NCBI GenBank assembly: GCA_945906815.1
Contig: CAMDRT010000048.1
Coordinates: 1-32,727, forward strand
From: Bordetella parapertussis
GTDB lineage: Bacteria > Pseudomonadota > Gammaproteobacteria > Burkholderiales > SG8-41
Direction: 5' to 3'
DNA: 32,727 bases
Shown here: positions 15,093 to 25,603 of the stretch, piece by piece
How the letters are laid out: the number at the start of each line of letters is the position of its first letter
How positions within the stretch are numbered: the first letter of the stretch is position 1
Program-made: the position numbers and the translations under genes
The notes under the pieces: model-generated
The model's input: only the letters and a program-made list of their open reading frames with translations
What the model was told of the DNA's origin: nothing
Database searches by the model: none

Positions 15093-15734
15093 TTAAACTG
15101 CGCGGCCTTCGTAGCGCGTCACGCCCACCTGAGCCAGATGCGCCACGTCGCCCCACGCCACTTCAAGCCAGGCACCGCCCTCATGGCGAAACGTATTCAG
15201 ACTGGCATTGAGCAGCGGCGCATCACGCTTTTCTTCCAGCGACATGTTACGCGCTGCACGGTGGAGCGTATCCAGCACCAGGCCGTGCGTGACCACCACT
15301 GTGCACGCGCCGGCATGCGCGTGCACGATGGCATTCAGGCACGTAAGACTGCGCTCAAAAAACTGGCGCGGGCTTTCGCCACCGGGCACTGCGTAATCCG
15401 GGTCACGCGTGGCGAATCGCGCGTGCGCCTCGGGATAACGCTGCGCCATTTCGTCGTAGGTCAGCCCCTCGAAAATGCCAAAGGTGCGCTCGCGCAATGC
15501 CGGCTCGCGCCGTATTTCACGGCCGCTCGCGTGCGAAATCGCCGCCGCGGTATCCCACGCGCGCGACAAATCGCTGCTGTAAAGCGCGGCGAACGGATGC
15601 TGCGCGAGACGCTCTCCCACTGCTGCGGCCTGCGCGCGGCCCACCGCGGATAGCGGCGTGTCGGTCTGGCCCTGCATGCGCCGCTCGCGGTTCCAGTCGG
15701 TTTCGCCGTGGCGTATCAAAATCAGTTCGGTCAT
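15093..15734 (-). CDS. Histidine phosphatase family protein (GpmB/CobC-like)
   Basis: LILIRHGETDWN at the N terminus carries the phospho-acceptor His9, and VVVTHGLVLDTL carries the second catalytic His, as in the branched phosphoglycerate-mutase/phosphatase superfamily. AERTFGIFEG-like ERTFGIFEGLTYDEM holds the conserved acid. The 213-residue length fits the GpmB/CobC-like phosphatases; the substrate (phosphorylated metabolite) is not predictable. The start is ATG at 15734; an upstream GTG at 15743 overlaps the lipoprotein TGA as GTGA and would add only three residues, so it remains possible. Confidence 0.88.
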   Translation of the reverse strand: MTELILIRHGETDWNRERRMQGQTDTPLSAVGRAQAAAVGERLAQHPFAALYSSDLSRAWDTAAAISHASGREIRREPALRERTFGIFEGLTYDEMAQRYPEAHARFATRDPDYAVPGGESPRQFFERSLTCLNAIVHAHAGACTVVVTHGLVLDTLHRAARNMSLEEKRDAPLLNASLNTFRHEGGAWLEVAWGDVAHLAQVGVTRYEGRAV

Positions 15735-15739
15735 CACTA

Positions 15740-16390
15740 TCACTCTTTGACGTTAGGGGGCGCAGCCTTATGCTGCTCAGGTTTTTTCAGCGTTGCCGCA
15801 CGCTCGGCCGCTTGCTGCTGGCGTATTTTAACGGCCTCTTCACGTTCAGCGGCGGTCAGTTCCTTTTGCTCGCGTTGGGCGCTGCGCACTGCATCGCCGC
15901 GCGCGCGTGCCGCTGCGCGCTCAGCGCCGTCGCCGTCGCGCGGCGCAGTGGCCTTGTTCGCGGCATCCTCACGCTGCGCCTTTTCCGCAACAGCGCGCCG
16001 CTGCTCGCGTGCGGTCGTGGCCTCTGCCCGCGCGCGCGCCTGCGCCGCGCGTGCGGCATCACCGCGCGCTTGGGCTGCCGCCAGTTCCGGCTTTTCCAGC
16101 AGCCTCAAAGCATCCTGCCGCTGCTTGAGCGCGGTTTGACTGGCGCTCAACTGCCGCTGACCGGTGCGCACACGGCTGTTGGCGGCCTCGATCTTCGCTT
16201 TGTCGCCGGTTTTGCGAGACGTTTCGAGCGCCGCGCGATCCTGCTTGAGCTGTGCGCGATCTTTTTCCATGTGCTGGCGTGCAGAAACAACCGCCGCGGC
16301 CGCCGCGGCTGTGGTGGGTTCGGCGGCGGACAGCGGCGCGCAGGCGCTTAGCAGCAGCCCGGCCAGTAACAAGGGAATCATGTGCCTCAT
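15740..16390 (-). CDS. Ala/Arg/Glu-rich coiled-coil lipoprotein, unknown function
   Basis: MRHMIPLLLAGLLLSAC is a lipoprotein signal with lipobox LSAC (Cys17). The remaining about 200 residues are rich in Ala, Arg, Gln, Glu and Lys with heptad-like spacing, indicating long coiled coils with a basic to mixed charge; there are no enzymatic motifs. It probably sits on the periplasmic side of a membrane. It is the first gene of the four-gene overlapping set, which ends with another predicted lipoprotein. Ala-rich coiled coils resist family assignment, so the function is open. Confidence 0.75.
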   Translation of the reverse strand: MRHMIPLLLAGLLLSACAPLSAAEPTTAAAAAAVVSARQHMEKDRAQLKQDRAALETSRKTGDKAKIEAANSRVRTGQRQLSASQTALKQRQDALRLLEKPELAAAQARGDAARAAQARARAEATTAREQRRAVAEKAQREDAANKATAPRDGDGAERAAARARGDAVRSAQREQKELTAAEREEAVKIRQQQAAERAATLKKPEQHKAAPPNVKE

Positions 16391-16449
16391 GGATACGCGC
16401 TAAAAATGCAAGTGACTTGCAGCTAACGTGTGATTGTAATGGTTCTGGT

Positions 16450-16455
16450 TATACT
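16450..16455 (+). promoter_or_regulatory. Possible -10 element for the TauE/SafE gene
   Basis: TATACT stands 33 bases before the start codon in the only spacer between the divergent lipoprotein and permease genes. No good -35 hexamer is found at the usual distance, so the assignment is tentative. Confidence 0.3.
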
Positions 16456-16488
16456 CGCCGCAGGCCAACGTGTAGCGCGCCACCCGCC

Positions 16489-17226
16489 ATGCCCAGTCTA
16501 GACATTCTGATACTTACGCCGCTGATCGTGCTGATTGCCTATTTGATCTTCGGCATGTCAGGCTTTGGCTCGACCCTGATCGCGGTGCCTGTACTCGCGC
16601 ATCTGATGCCGCTGCAATTCGTAATTCCGATGGTGGTGCTGCTCGATTGTGTCAGCGCCATCAGTATGGGCATGAAACTGCGCGCGGACGTGTGGAAGCC
16701 CGAGTTCATGCCCATGCTGCCGTTTCTGCTGGTGGGCGTGTGCACGGGTGCGTTGGTACTGGTCAGCGTGCCCCCGCAATGGCTGCTCTTAGGTCTGGGC
16801 GGATTCGTACTGCTGTTCGGCGCCTACTATTTGATCAACCACAAATCGATGTGGCGCTTGCCGCAATGGGTGGTGGCACCGCTGGGTTTAATTGCCGGTA
16901 CCACCTCAGCGGCACTCGGTGTCGGTGGCCCGCTCTACGTGTTTTATTTCGCTGCACGCGGTGCCACACCGCAGCAGATACGCGCCACTGTGCCCGCCGT
17001 GTTTTCGTTCACCAGCGTCGCCCGCATTGCCATTTTCGCCGGCATGGGCTTGTTCAACGCGAAGGTATTGATGGCCGCAGCAGCGCTGTTGCCGGTGATG
17101 GCGTTGGGCCTGTGGTGCGGCCACCGGCTGCACGGGCGGCTGACACGGGATCAGGCGCTACGCATCATCGGCGGCTTGTTGCTGTTCAGCGGGGTTTCAC
17201 TGGTGCTGCGGGCGCTGGCCGGTTGA
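16489..17226 (+). CDS. TauE/SafE-family membrane permease
   Basis: The 245-residue protein is almost entirely hydrophobic with about eight predicted membrane segments in two similar halves, each opening with a Gly-rich motif: IFGMSGFGSTLIAVPVL (near residue 20) and IAGTTSAALGVGGPLYVFYF (near residue 135). This pair of motifs is the hallmark of TauE/SafE (DUF81) exporters of sulfite, sulfoacetate or other organic anions. The start ATG at 16489 gives a family-like N terminus; upstream frame extension lacks such character and overlaps the neighbouring lipoprotein gene. Substrate unknown. Confidence 0.9.
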   Translation: MPSLDILILTPLIVLIAYLIFGMSGFGSTLIAVPVLAHLMPLQFVIPMVVLLDCVSAISMGMKLRADVWKPEFMPMLPFLLVGVCTGALVLVSVPPQWLLLGLGGFVLLFGAYYLINHKSMWRLPQWVVAPLGLIAGTTSAALGVGGPLYVFYFAARGATPQQIRATVPAVFSFTSVARIAIFAGMGLFNAKVLMAAAALLPVMALGLWCGHRLHGRLTRDQALRIIGGLLLFSGVSLVLRALAG

Positions 17227-17260
17227 ACCTGCCTTACTTCATCTCGCCCCCCTGTATCGC

Positions 17261-18469
17261 TCACCGCGTCGCCAGGTAGTCGCCCATGCGCCGCACCCCC
17301 TCGCGCAGACGCTCTACCGGCCGCGTGTAGGCAAAACGCACGTGTTGATGCGCCCGATGCACGCCGAAATCAATGCCGGGCGTGATCGCTACGCCGGCGC
17401 GCTCCAGTAAATCGAGTGCGAAATGGTGGCTGTCATGGGTCAGGCGCGAACAATCCGCATACACGTAAAATGCACCCGGCGGCATATGGGGTATGGTGAA
17501 ACCCAGGGCGCGCAGCGCGGGCACCAGATAATCACGCCGCGCACGAAATGCTTCGCGCCGTGCTTCGCAGATCGCCAAGGTCTCGGGTTGGAACGCCACC
17601 AGCGCTGCCAATTGCGCCGGCGTGGGTGCCGAAAGAAATACGTTTTGCGACAACTTATCGAGTTCGCGCACATAACGCTGCGGCGCCACCATCCAGCCCA
17701 GGCGCCAGCCCGTCATATTGAAATACTTGGAAAAGCTGTTGATCACGAACACGTTGTCGCCGGCATTCGCGGCGGTGTGGGTAAGCCCTTCATACACCAG
17801 CCCATGATAGATTTCATCAACGATCAAGGCGCCACCGCGTGCCTGCGCAAAGGCCGCCATCGCGGCGCACTGCGCCTGTGAAATCAGCGTGCCGGCGGGA
17901 TTGGAAGGTGTGGCAATCAGTGCCGCAACCGTGCGGCTGCTCCAATGCCGCTCGATCAATTCTGGTGTCAGCTGATAGTGGCTGTCAGGTCCGACCGCGA
18001 TGCCGATCGCCTCGCCTTCCATCATGCGCACAAAATGCCGGTTGGCGGGGTAGCCCGGGTCTGCCATCAGCACCTGGTCGCCGGGATTGACCAGCGCTGC
18101 TATGGCCAGCAACAAGGCACCCGATGAACCGGTGGTAACCACCACGCGTGAAGCATCCAGCGTCAGGCCATAACGCGTGTGATAGTAGCCGGCGATAGCC
18201 TCACGCAATTCGCGCAGACCCAGGGCCGGCGTGTAAAACAATTCGCCTTGTTCCAGCGCGCGTATGCCGGCCTCGCACAGCGGGCGTGGCGTGGCAAAAT
18301 CTGGCTCGCCGATTTCCAGATGCACAATGTCGCGCCCCTGCGCCTCCAGCGCCTTGGCACGCGCCAGCAGTTCCATCACCTGAAAAGGTTCGATCCCGCG
18401 CATGCGGCGCGCGAGCGGCACAGCAGATGGGGGTGCGCTCACCGCATTCAGAGGTTCGGATTTTCTCAA
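17261..18469 (-). CDS. PLP-dependent class I/II aminotransferase
   Basis: Fold-type I aminotransferase of the aspartate-aminotransferase group. Visible landmarks are LEIGEPDFATP, TTGSSGALLLAI (phosphate cradle), ATPSNPAG (Asn190), VDEIYHGL (Asp218, Tyr221) and the PLP-lysine block NSFSKYFNMTGWRLGW (Lys248). The 402-residue length is normal. It transfers an amino group between an amino acid and a 2-oxo acid; the specificity is not readable. The start is TTG at 18469, which overlaps the DoxX gene TGA as TTGA, suggesting coupling; GTG at 18442 or ATG at 18403 are alternatives. Confidence 0.9.
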   Translation of the reverse strand: MRKSEPLNAVSAPPSAVPLARRMRGIEPFQVMELLARAKALEAQGRDIVHLEIGEPDFATPRPLCEAGIRALEQGELFYTPALGLRELREAIAGYYHTRYGLTLDASRVVVTTGSSGALLLAIAALVNPGDQVLMADPGYPANRHFVRMMEGEAIGIAVGPDSHYQLTPELIERHWSSRTVAALIATPSNPAGTLISQAQCAAMAAFAQARGGALIVDEIYHGLVYEGLTHTAANAGDNVFVINSFSKYFNMTGWRLGWMVAPQRYVRELDKLSQNVFLSAPTPAQLAALVAFQPETLAICEARREAFRARRDYLVPALRALGFTIPHMPPGAFYVYADCSRLTHDSHHFALDLLERAGVAITPGIDFGVHRAHQHVRFAYTRPVERLREGVRRMGDYLATR

Positions 18470-18885
18470 CGGTTTGGGTCAGCATCCACGCTGCACGCGC
18501 CACTGCCCATGCCGAGGATCATCAGCAGGGCGCCGATAATGGCAAGGTTTTTCACGAAGTGATGAAACTGGTTCAACTGCAGCGCCTCCGGGTAGCTCCA
18601 GTAGCCGTGAAAATAAAGCGTTGCCGGGATCATGAATGCAATTAATGCCAGCGCGCCCCAGCGCGCTTTCCAGCCGATCAGAATCATGATGCCGCCGATA
18701 AACAGTGCCGCAATCGCCAACGGCAACAGGATCTGCGGTTCAGGTAGCGCGCGCGCGCCCATCAACTTCATCACCTTGTCGTAGTTGAGCACTTTATCAA
18801 AGCCCGACTGCAAAAAAATGAACGCCAGCAAAATGCGCCCTAGCAGCGGCGCATAGGACTTCGACAGATTGCATAAAAAGCCCAT
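18466..18885 (-). CDS. DoxX-family membrane protein
   Basis: The 139-residue protein has four predicted membrane helices and the DoxX pattern: GRILLAFIFLQSGFDKVLNYD, then LPLAIAALFIGGIMILIGWKARWGAL and a final NLAIIGALLMILGMG. DoxX-like proteins are inner-membrane components linked to thiosulfate-quinone oxidoreductase or to resistance to redox stress; here the role is unknown. ATG at 18885 with AAGGGGA upstream is preferred over an earlier start. It sits in a two-gene unit with the aminotransferase. Confidence 0.88.
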   Translation of the reverse strand: MGFLCNLSKSYAPLLGRILLAFIFLQSGFDKVLNYDKVMKLMGARALPEPQILLPLAIAALFIGGIMILIGWKARWGALALIAFMIPATLYFHGYWSYPEALQLNQFHHFVKNLAIIGALLMILGMGSGACSVDADPNR

Positions 18886-18918
18886 ACATTCCCCTTCACA
18901 ACCGATGACCATCGGGAT

Positions 18919-18954
18919 AAAAAACGCCCGCTACTGCATGCCGTAGCGGGCGTT
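18919..18954 (-). terminator. Strong Rho-independent terminator
   Basis: On the minus strand a perfect 12-bp stem (AACGCCCGCTAC at 18923-18934 and GTAGCGGGCGTT at 18943-18954) with an 8-nt loop is followed by a T run (18924-18919). It lies 25 bases after the stop of the dienelactone hydrolase gene and separates that transcript from the DoxX-aminotransferase unit. Confidence 0.92.
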
Positions 18955-18979
18955 CGGTGCCGCTGCCGGCTCGCCTGGA

Positions 18980-19894
18980 TTAAGCCCGGACGCCGTTTTT
19001 CCTGAACCAGGCTAGACAACGATCCCACGCGTCCCACGCCTGCTTTTCGCGGTAGCTCGCGCGGTAGTCGGCAAAAAACGCGTGTGGCGTATCGGGATAC
19101 ACATGAATATTCGACGGATCGCTCATCAATTTTGTACGCAACGCCGCGTTCATGGCGGCAACGGATTTGACGGGAATGCCGGTATCATCACCACCGTAGA
19201 GGCCGAGCACCGGTACGCGGATGTTGTGCGCCACGTCGATCGGGTGCAGTGGCGTCATCGCGTTCTTGTCGCCCTCCAGGCGGCCGTACCAGGCCACGCC
19301 CGCCTTGACGTAGTTGTTGTGCGCGGTATACATCCAGGTGATGCGCCCGCCCCAGCAAAATCCGGTAATGCCAAGTTTGTAACGGCTGCCGCCATTCAGT
19401 TCAGCCCAGCGCACGGTGGCGTCGATGTCGCGCATGACCTGCCAGTCGGGCACTTTGCTGACAATCTGCGCGAAAATTTCCTTGTTGTCTTTGAGTTTCG
19501 TGGCATCGCCCTGGCGGTAAAACAAATCCGGCGCGATCGCCAGATAACCGAGTTGGGCAAAGCGGCGGCATACATCTTTTATATGCTCATGCACACCGAA
19601 AATTTCCTGCACCACCACCACAATCGGCATAGAGGACGGCGAGGCCGGCGTTCTCATCACCCCTGGCATCGCGTAGTAGGCAGGGATGTTGCCGTTGTCG
19701 GTGGGCACCTGCACCATGCGCGCATGCATGTTGAGCGCTTCGGTATGGATAATGGTTTGCGCGCTCAGCGGTTGCGCAGCCAGTGCAAATCCCGAGGCAA
19801 TGGAACCCGCCATGAAGTCGCGGCGCGACCAATGCGGCTTATTCGTGGTTAGCGCCAGCAAGTCCTCACGCGCGTCTTTATTGATCTTGTTCAT
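18980..19894 (-). CDS. Tat-exported dienelactone hydrolase family protein
   Basis: The 304-residue protein carries a twin-arginine signal (SRRDFMAGSIASGFALAA, Arg24-Arg25) and so is predicted to be exported folded. The catalytic triad of the family is present: Cys180 in GFCWGG, Asp236 or Asp237 in YGGDDTG, and His271 in DTPHAFF; Glu97 in VQEIFG is the usual partner of the Cys nucleophile. Classical members open dienelactone in chloroaromatic breakdown, but the exported group may act on other esters. The start ATG at 19894 is chosen because upstream residues would bury the Tat signal. Confidence 0.9.
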   Translation of the reverse strand: MNKINKDAREDLLALTTNKPHWSRRDFMAGSIASGFALAAQPLSAQTIIHTEALNMHARMVQVPTDNGNIPAYYAMPGVMRTPASPSSMPIVVVVQEIFGVHEHIKDVCRRFAQLGYLAIAPDLFYRQGDATKLKDNKEIFAQIVSKVPDWQVMRDIDATVRWAELNGGSRYKLGITGFCWGGRITWMYTAHNNYVKAGVAWYGRLEGDKNAMTPLHPIDVAHNIRVPVLGLYGGDDTGIPVKSVAAMNAALRTKLMSDPSNIHVYPDTPHAFFADYRASYREKQAWDAWDRCLAWFRKNGVRA

Positions 19895-20087
19895 GTCTGC
19901 CCCCAAGGCTAAGGCAAAGAATACATTATGAAAAATCAGACATCCACCTGACACCCGCCGCGTTTGCGCTTCGAACCCGCGCCAACTCACTTATGACATT
20001 ATGCCAAACCTCTGAGGTTGGCAAGCCCTGTTATTCAAGGCGGCTGCGGTGGCCCTGGAAACGGCAAAACTGTCGCTATTTTTCGTG

Positions 20088-20621
20088 CTATTTCTCCCGC
20101 TCCTTCGTGCGCTGACGGCGTGGCGCCCTGGCGGGTAGCGGCAGCGCCGTCTTGTACTTGACCTGTTTCAGTGCAAAACTCGAGCGGATATTGGACACGC
20201 CCGGGATCTTCGCCAAATAATCCACAATAAACCGCTCCAGAGACTGCATATCCGGCACCACTACCCGCAGCAAATAATCCGCATCGCCCGTCATCAGGTA
20301 GCACTCCATCACCGCGTCGCGTGCGAGCACCGCGTTTTCAAAAGTATCGAGCGCGCCGCGCATCTGCTTTTCCAGACTGACTTGGATGAACACGCTCACC
20401 GTCAGCCCCAGCTTGAGCGGGTCGAGCAGCGTCACATAACGGCGTATCAGACCGGCCTGCTCCAGGTCACGCACGCGGCGCAGGCACGGCGAGGGCGACA
20501 AAAACACGCGCTCGGCAAGATCCGCGTTGGTGAGGCGCGCGTCGTCCTGCAGCGCGGCGAGTATGCGCCAGTCCGTGTCGTCCATGGCTAATGCCGCAAT
20601 TTTCTGCGTTTGTTTAATCAT
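20088..20621 (-). CDS. Lrp/AsnC-family transcriptional regulator
   Basis: The 177-residue protein has an N-terminal winged helix-turn-helix (MDDTDWRILAALQDDARLTN, then LAERVFLSPSPCLRRVRDLE) and a C-terminal ligand-binding RAM domain (ECYLMTGDADYLLRVVVPDM, IPGVSNIRSSFALKQVKY). Such proteins respond to amino acids or related acids and often control the adjacent divergent gene, here the E1 dehydrogenase. A basic tail ends the protein. ATG at 20621 is used; ATG at 20585 would give the usual family length and cannot be excluded. Confidence 0.9.
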   Translation of the reverse strand: MIKQTQKIAALAMDDTDWRILAALQDDARLTNADLAERVFLSPSPCLRRVRDLEQAGLIRRYVTLLDPLKLGLTVSVFIQVSLEKQMRGALDTFENAVLARDAVMECYLMTGDADYLLRVVVPDMQSLERFIVDYLAKIPGVSNIRSSFALKQVKYKTALPLPARAPRRQRTKEREK

Positions 20622-20625
20622 TTCC

Positions 20626-20677
20626 AGCAATCTTATTGCTTAGCAAGGGGATTTTCAAGTCAAAATAGCAATCCCCT
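20626..20677. promoter_or_regulatory. Candidate Lrp/AsnC operator cluster
   Basis: AGCAATCTTATTGCT (20626-20640) is a perfect 15-bp dyad (6-3-6), the size and form of Lrp/AsnC-family sites. A few bases later AGGGGATT (20646-20653) and AATCCCCT (20670-20677) form a second dyad around an AT-rich centre with ATTTT and AAAAT arms. Both lie between the divergent regulator and E1 genes, next to the regulator start. This fits autoregulation and control of the E1 gene. Confidence 0.6.
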
Positions 20678-20748
20678 AGCGGCGCGAAACGCCTACCATC
20701 AACGTACCCGCCACACCCTGTCAAAGTTGAGTCCAGCATGAGCGCCTT

Positions 20749-23403
<2,655 letters not shown>

Positions 23404-23477
23404 TAGCCGTCGTGTGGGCCCAGCGTAGCGCGCCCACCCTCCCGCTGCTGGTTTGAATCGGGTGCAGCGCGCTAAAT

Positions 23478-24455
23478 CTACTGCGCTCCCATCCCCGCCT
23501 CTTTCACCAGCCGCGCGTAACGCTCATATTCGGTTTGCATGAGCTTGCCGAAGGTGGCCGGCGCGGTGTCGTTCGGCACCTCGGCGCCGCCGCGCGCCAG
23601 CGCATCGCGGATTTTTGGCTCGCGCAGCAGCTTCGCAATATCACCATGCAATTGCGTGACGATGGCCCGTGGCATGCCCGCCGGGCCCACCAGCCCGAAC
23701 CAGCCATCCGAGGTGGCTTCCGGCAGACCGGCTTCCGCCACCGTGGGCAAATCGGGCCACACCGACGAACGCTTGGAGCCGCTCACTGCCAGCGCGCGCA
23801 GCCGCCCCTCACGCACGATGGGCGACGCCGAGGGCACGGTGAATAAAAAGTAATGCACCCGATCCGCCATGGTTTCGGTGAACGCGTCACCCAAAAATTT
23901 GAACGGCACATGCACTTGTTTCGCCCCGGCGGCGCGGTTAAAAATTTCGCCGCCGATATGCGCCAGCGAACCCACGCCCACCGAAGCAAAGTTGTATTTG
24001 CCGGGATGGGCACGCAGCAGAGCTGCCAGTTCCTTCACCGATTTCGCCGGCAGATTGGGCGACACCACCAGCAAATTCGGCACCAGCGCAATGCCCGCCA
24101 CCGGCGTGAAATCCTTCACCGGATGGTAGGGCGGGTTGGGGTTGAGCAGCGTGGCCATGGTGTGCGGTGGTGCAACCATCACCAGCGTGTAGCCGTCGGG
24201 CGTTGCCTTCGCGGCGAGGCCGCTGCCGATCAAACCTCCCGCGCCGGGGCGGTTGTCCACCACAATCTGCTGTTTGTAAACCTCGGACAGCGGCACACTC
24301 AGGGTGCGCGCGATAAAGTCAGTGGCGGTGCCCGGCGGCAGCGGCACGATCACGCGGATCGGCCGTGTCGGATAGTTTTCAGCCGCACCGACAGCGCCGC
24401 TACACAACAACCATCCTGCTGCGAATAATTTTCCTAACACTCTGTTTTTAAACAT
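23478..24455 (-). CDS. Bug-family (TctC-like) periplasmic solute receptor 4
   Basis: The 325-residue protein has a signal peptide (MFKNRVLGKLFAAGWLLCSG, cleavage near VGAAE), then NYPTRPIRVIVPLPPGTATDFIAR, VDNRPGAGGLIGSGLAAKATPDGYTL and WPDLPTVAEAGLPEATSDGWFGLVGPAGMP. The carboxylate-binding loop reads P-P-G-T-A-T-D rather than P-P-G-G-A/G-N-D of the other three, so ligand preference may differ. The start ATG at 24455 has AAGGAG nine bases upstream. It is divergent from the bicupin gene. No TctA/TctB subunits are nearby. Confidence 0.93.
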   Translation of the reverse strand: MFKNRVLGKLFAAGWLLCSGAVGAAENYPTRPIRVIVPLPPGTATDFIARTLSVPLSEVYKQQIVVDNRPGAGGLIGSGLAAKATPDGYTLVMVAPPHTMATLLNPNPPYHPVKDFTPVAGIALVPNLLVVSPNLPAKSVKELAALLRAHPGKYNFASVGVGSLAHIGGEIFNRAAGAKQVHVPFKFLGDAFTETMADRVHYFLFTVPSASPIVREGRLRALAVSGSKRSSVWPDLPTVAEAGLPEATSDGWFGLVGPAGMPRAIVTQLHGDIAKLLREPKIRDALARGGAEVPNDTAPATFGKLMQTEYERYARLVKEAGMGAQ

Positions 24456-24664
24456 TTTTCACAACTCCTTATGCTCCGATCCTGCGCCAGGCTATGCCTG
24501 CGCAACGGCGATCCACTACGGCATTTGTCCGCCGCATAATAATGCAGCGCCGCGTGCACGCCGCGCTGCAGGTGGGGATTGTCCCACACCACAAAGGCGC
24601 TTTCGCGCCTGATTGCAGCGAACCGCGCACACCGCTACAGTAGCGCCAACCTGGAGGAATCACC

Positions 24665-25504
24665 GTGGCTATCACCATCAACGAATGCACCGTCGCCGCC
24701 GAAAGCATTGCCGCCAAAGTCAAACGCCAACATCTGCTCACGGCCAAGCATACACAGGACGGCAAAGTGCTGCTCGACCGGCTCACCGTCGACGCGGGTG
24801 GCACACACACGCTTAACATAGCTGCGGGCGATCTCGCCTGGGTGCAAATTCTTGAAGGATCAGCCACACTCACGCACGCTCGCGCGACGGAATCGCTGAC
24901 CGCAGCGCATATTGTGTTGCTGCCGGCGGGGTTCAGCGCAGCACTCGCCACTGAAGGGGGTGTCACGCTGATCTACGCCACCGTGCCCGACGCCGCGCGT
25001 TTCGACGCGGCGTTTGCACAATCACCGCCTTGCTTCAAAATTGTAGATTGGACGCGCGAGCCGATGCTCGATTCCGAGCACGACGCGCGCAAGCGTATTT
25101 ACGTGGTCACGCCCAAACTCTTCAGCACCAAGGCCATCAAAGGCGAAATGATTATCTATCCACCGGGCACGCAAGCCTCGAATCACCACCACGAAGGCGC
25201 GGAACATTTCATGTATGTATTGAAAGGCCAAGGCACTGCTTACGCCAACGAGTCGCCGATCCCAGTGCGCAAGGGCGATTTGATTTACTACGACGACCGC
25301 GAGCGCCATTATTTGCGCAGCGAAGGCGATGAGGAATTGGCGTTCGTGGAGTTCTTCGTGCCAGGGGAATACAAAACCATCTGGGCACCGGGCGCCGCCA
25401 TTTGCACCTGGACGCCCACCGGGCGCAGCATCAGCGGCATGCCACCCGTGCGGCAGATCGCCAGGCACAGCTCGGCGGATGTGGCCAGTCCGGCGGATGT
25501 TTAA
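24665..25504 (+). CDS. Bicupin protein with one intact metal site
   Basis: The 279-residue protein has two cupin domains. The C-terminal one keeps the metal signature GTQASNHHHEGAEHFMYVLKG with His174, His176 and Glu180, and His215 in RERHYL. The N-terminal one (about 30-110) lacks the HxH ligands and is probably structural. The group includes dioxygenases, (S)-ureidoglycine aminohydrolase-like and gentisate-like proteins; the reaction is not decided. The start is GTG at 24665, with GGAGG seven bases before it. It is divergent from Bug receptor 4, which suggests work on the captured ligand. Confidence 0.85.
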   Translation: MAITINECTVAAESIAAKVKRQHLLTAKHTQDGKVLLDRLTVDAGGTHTLNIAAGDLAWVQILEGSATLTHARATESLTAAHIVLLPAGFSAALATEGGVTLIYATVPDAARFDAAFAQSPPCFKIVDWTREPMLDSEHDARKRIYVVTPKLFSTKAIKGEMIIYPPGTQASNHHHEGAEHFMYVLKGQGTAYANESPIPVRKGDLIYYDDRERHYLRSEGDEELAFVEFFVPGEYKTIWAPGAAICTWTPTGRSISGMPPVRQIARHSSADVASPADV

Positions 25505-25603
25505 CCCACCTTGATCTATGCCCGTTGCCGCCCCGCGATGACTCGTGCGATGATGGTGCTGGTAGCTTAAATTCGGTCCATATTCCGCTCCGGAGCATCC
25601 CCT

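Noticed and set aside
24469..24966. 165-codon frame on the minus strand before the Bug receptor
   Set aside because: It overlaps the 5' half of the bicupin gene, which has a strong ribosome-binding site and clear cupin motifs.
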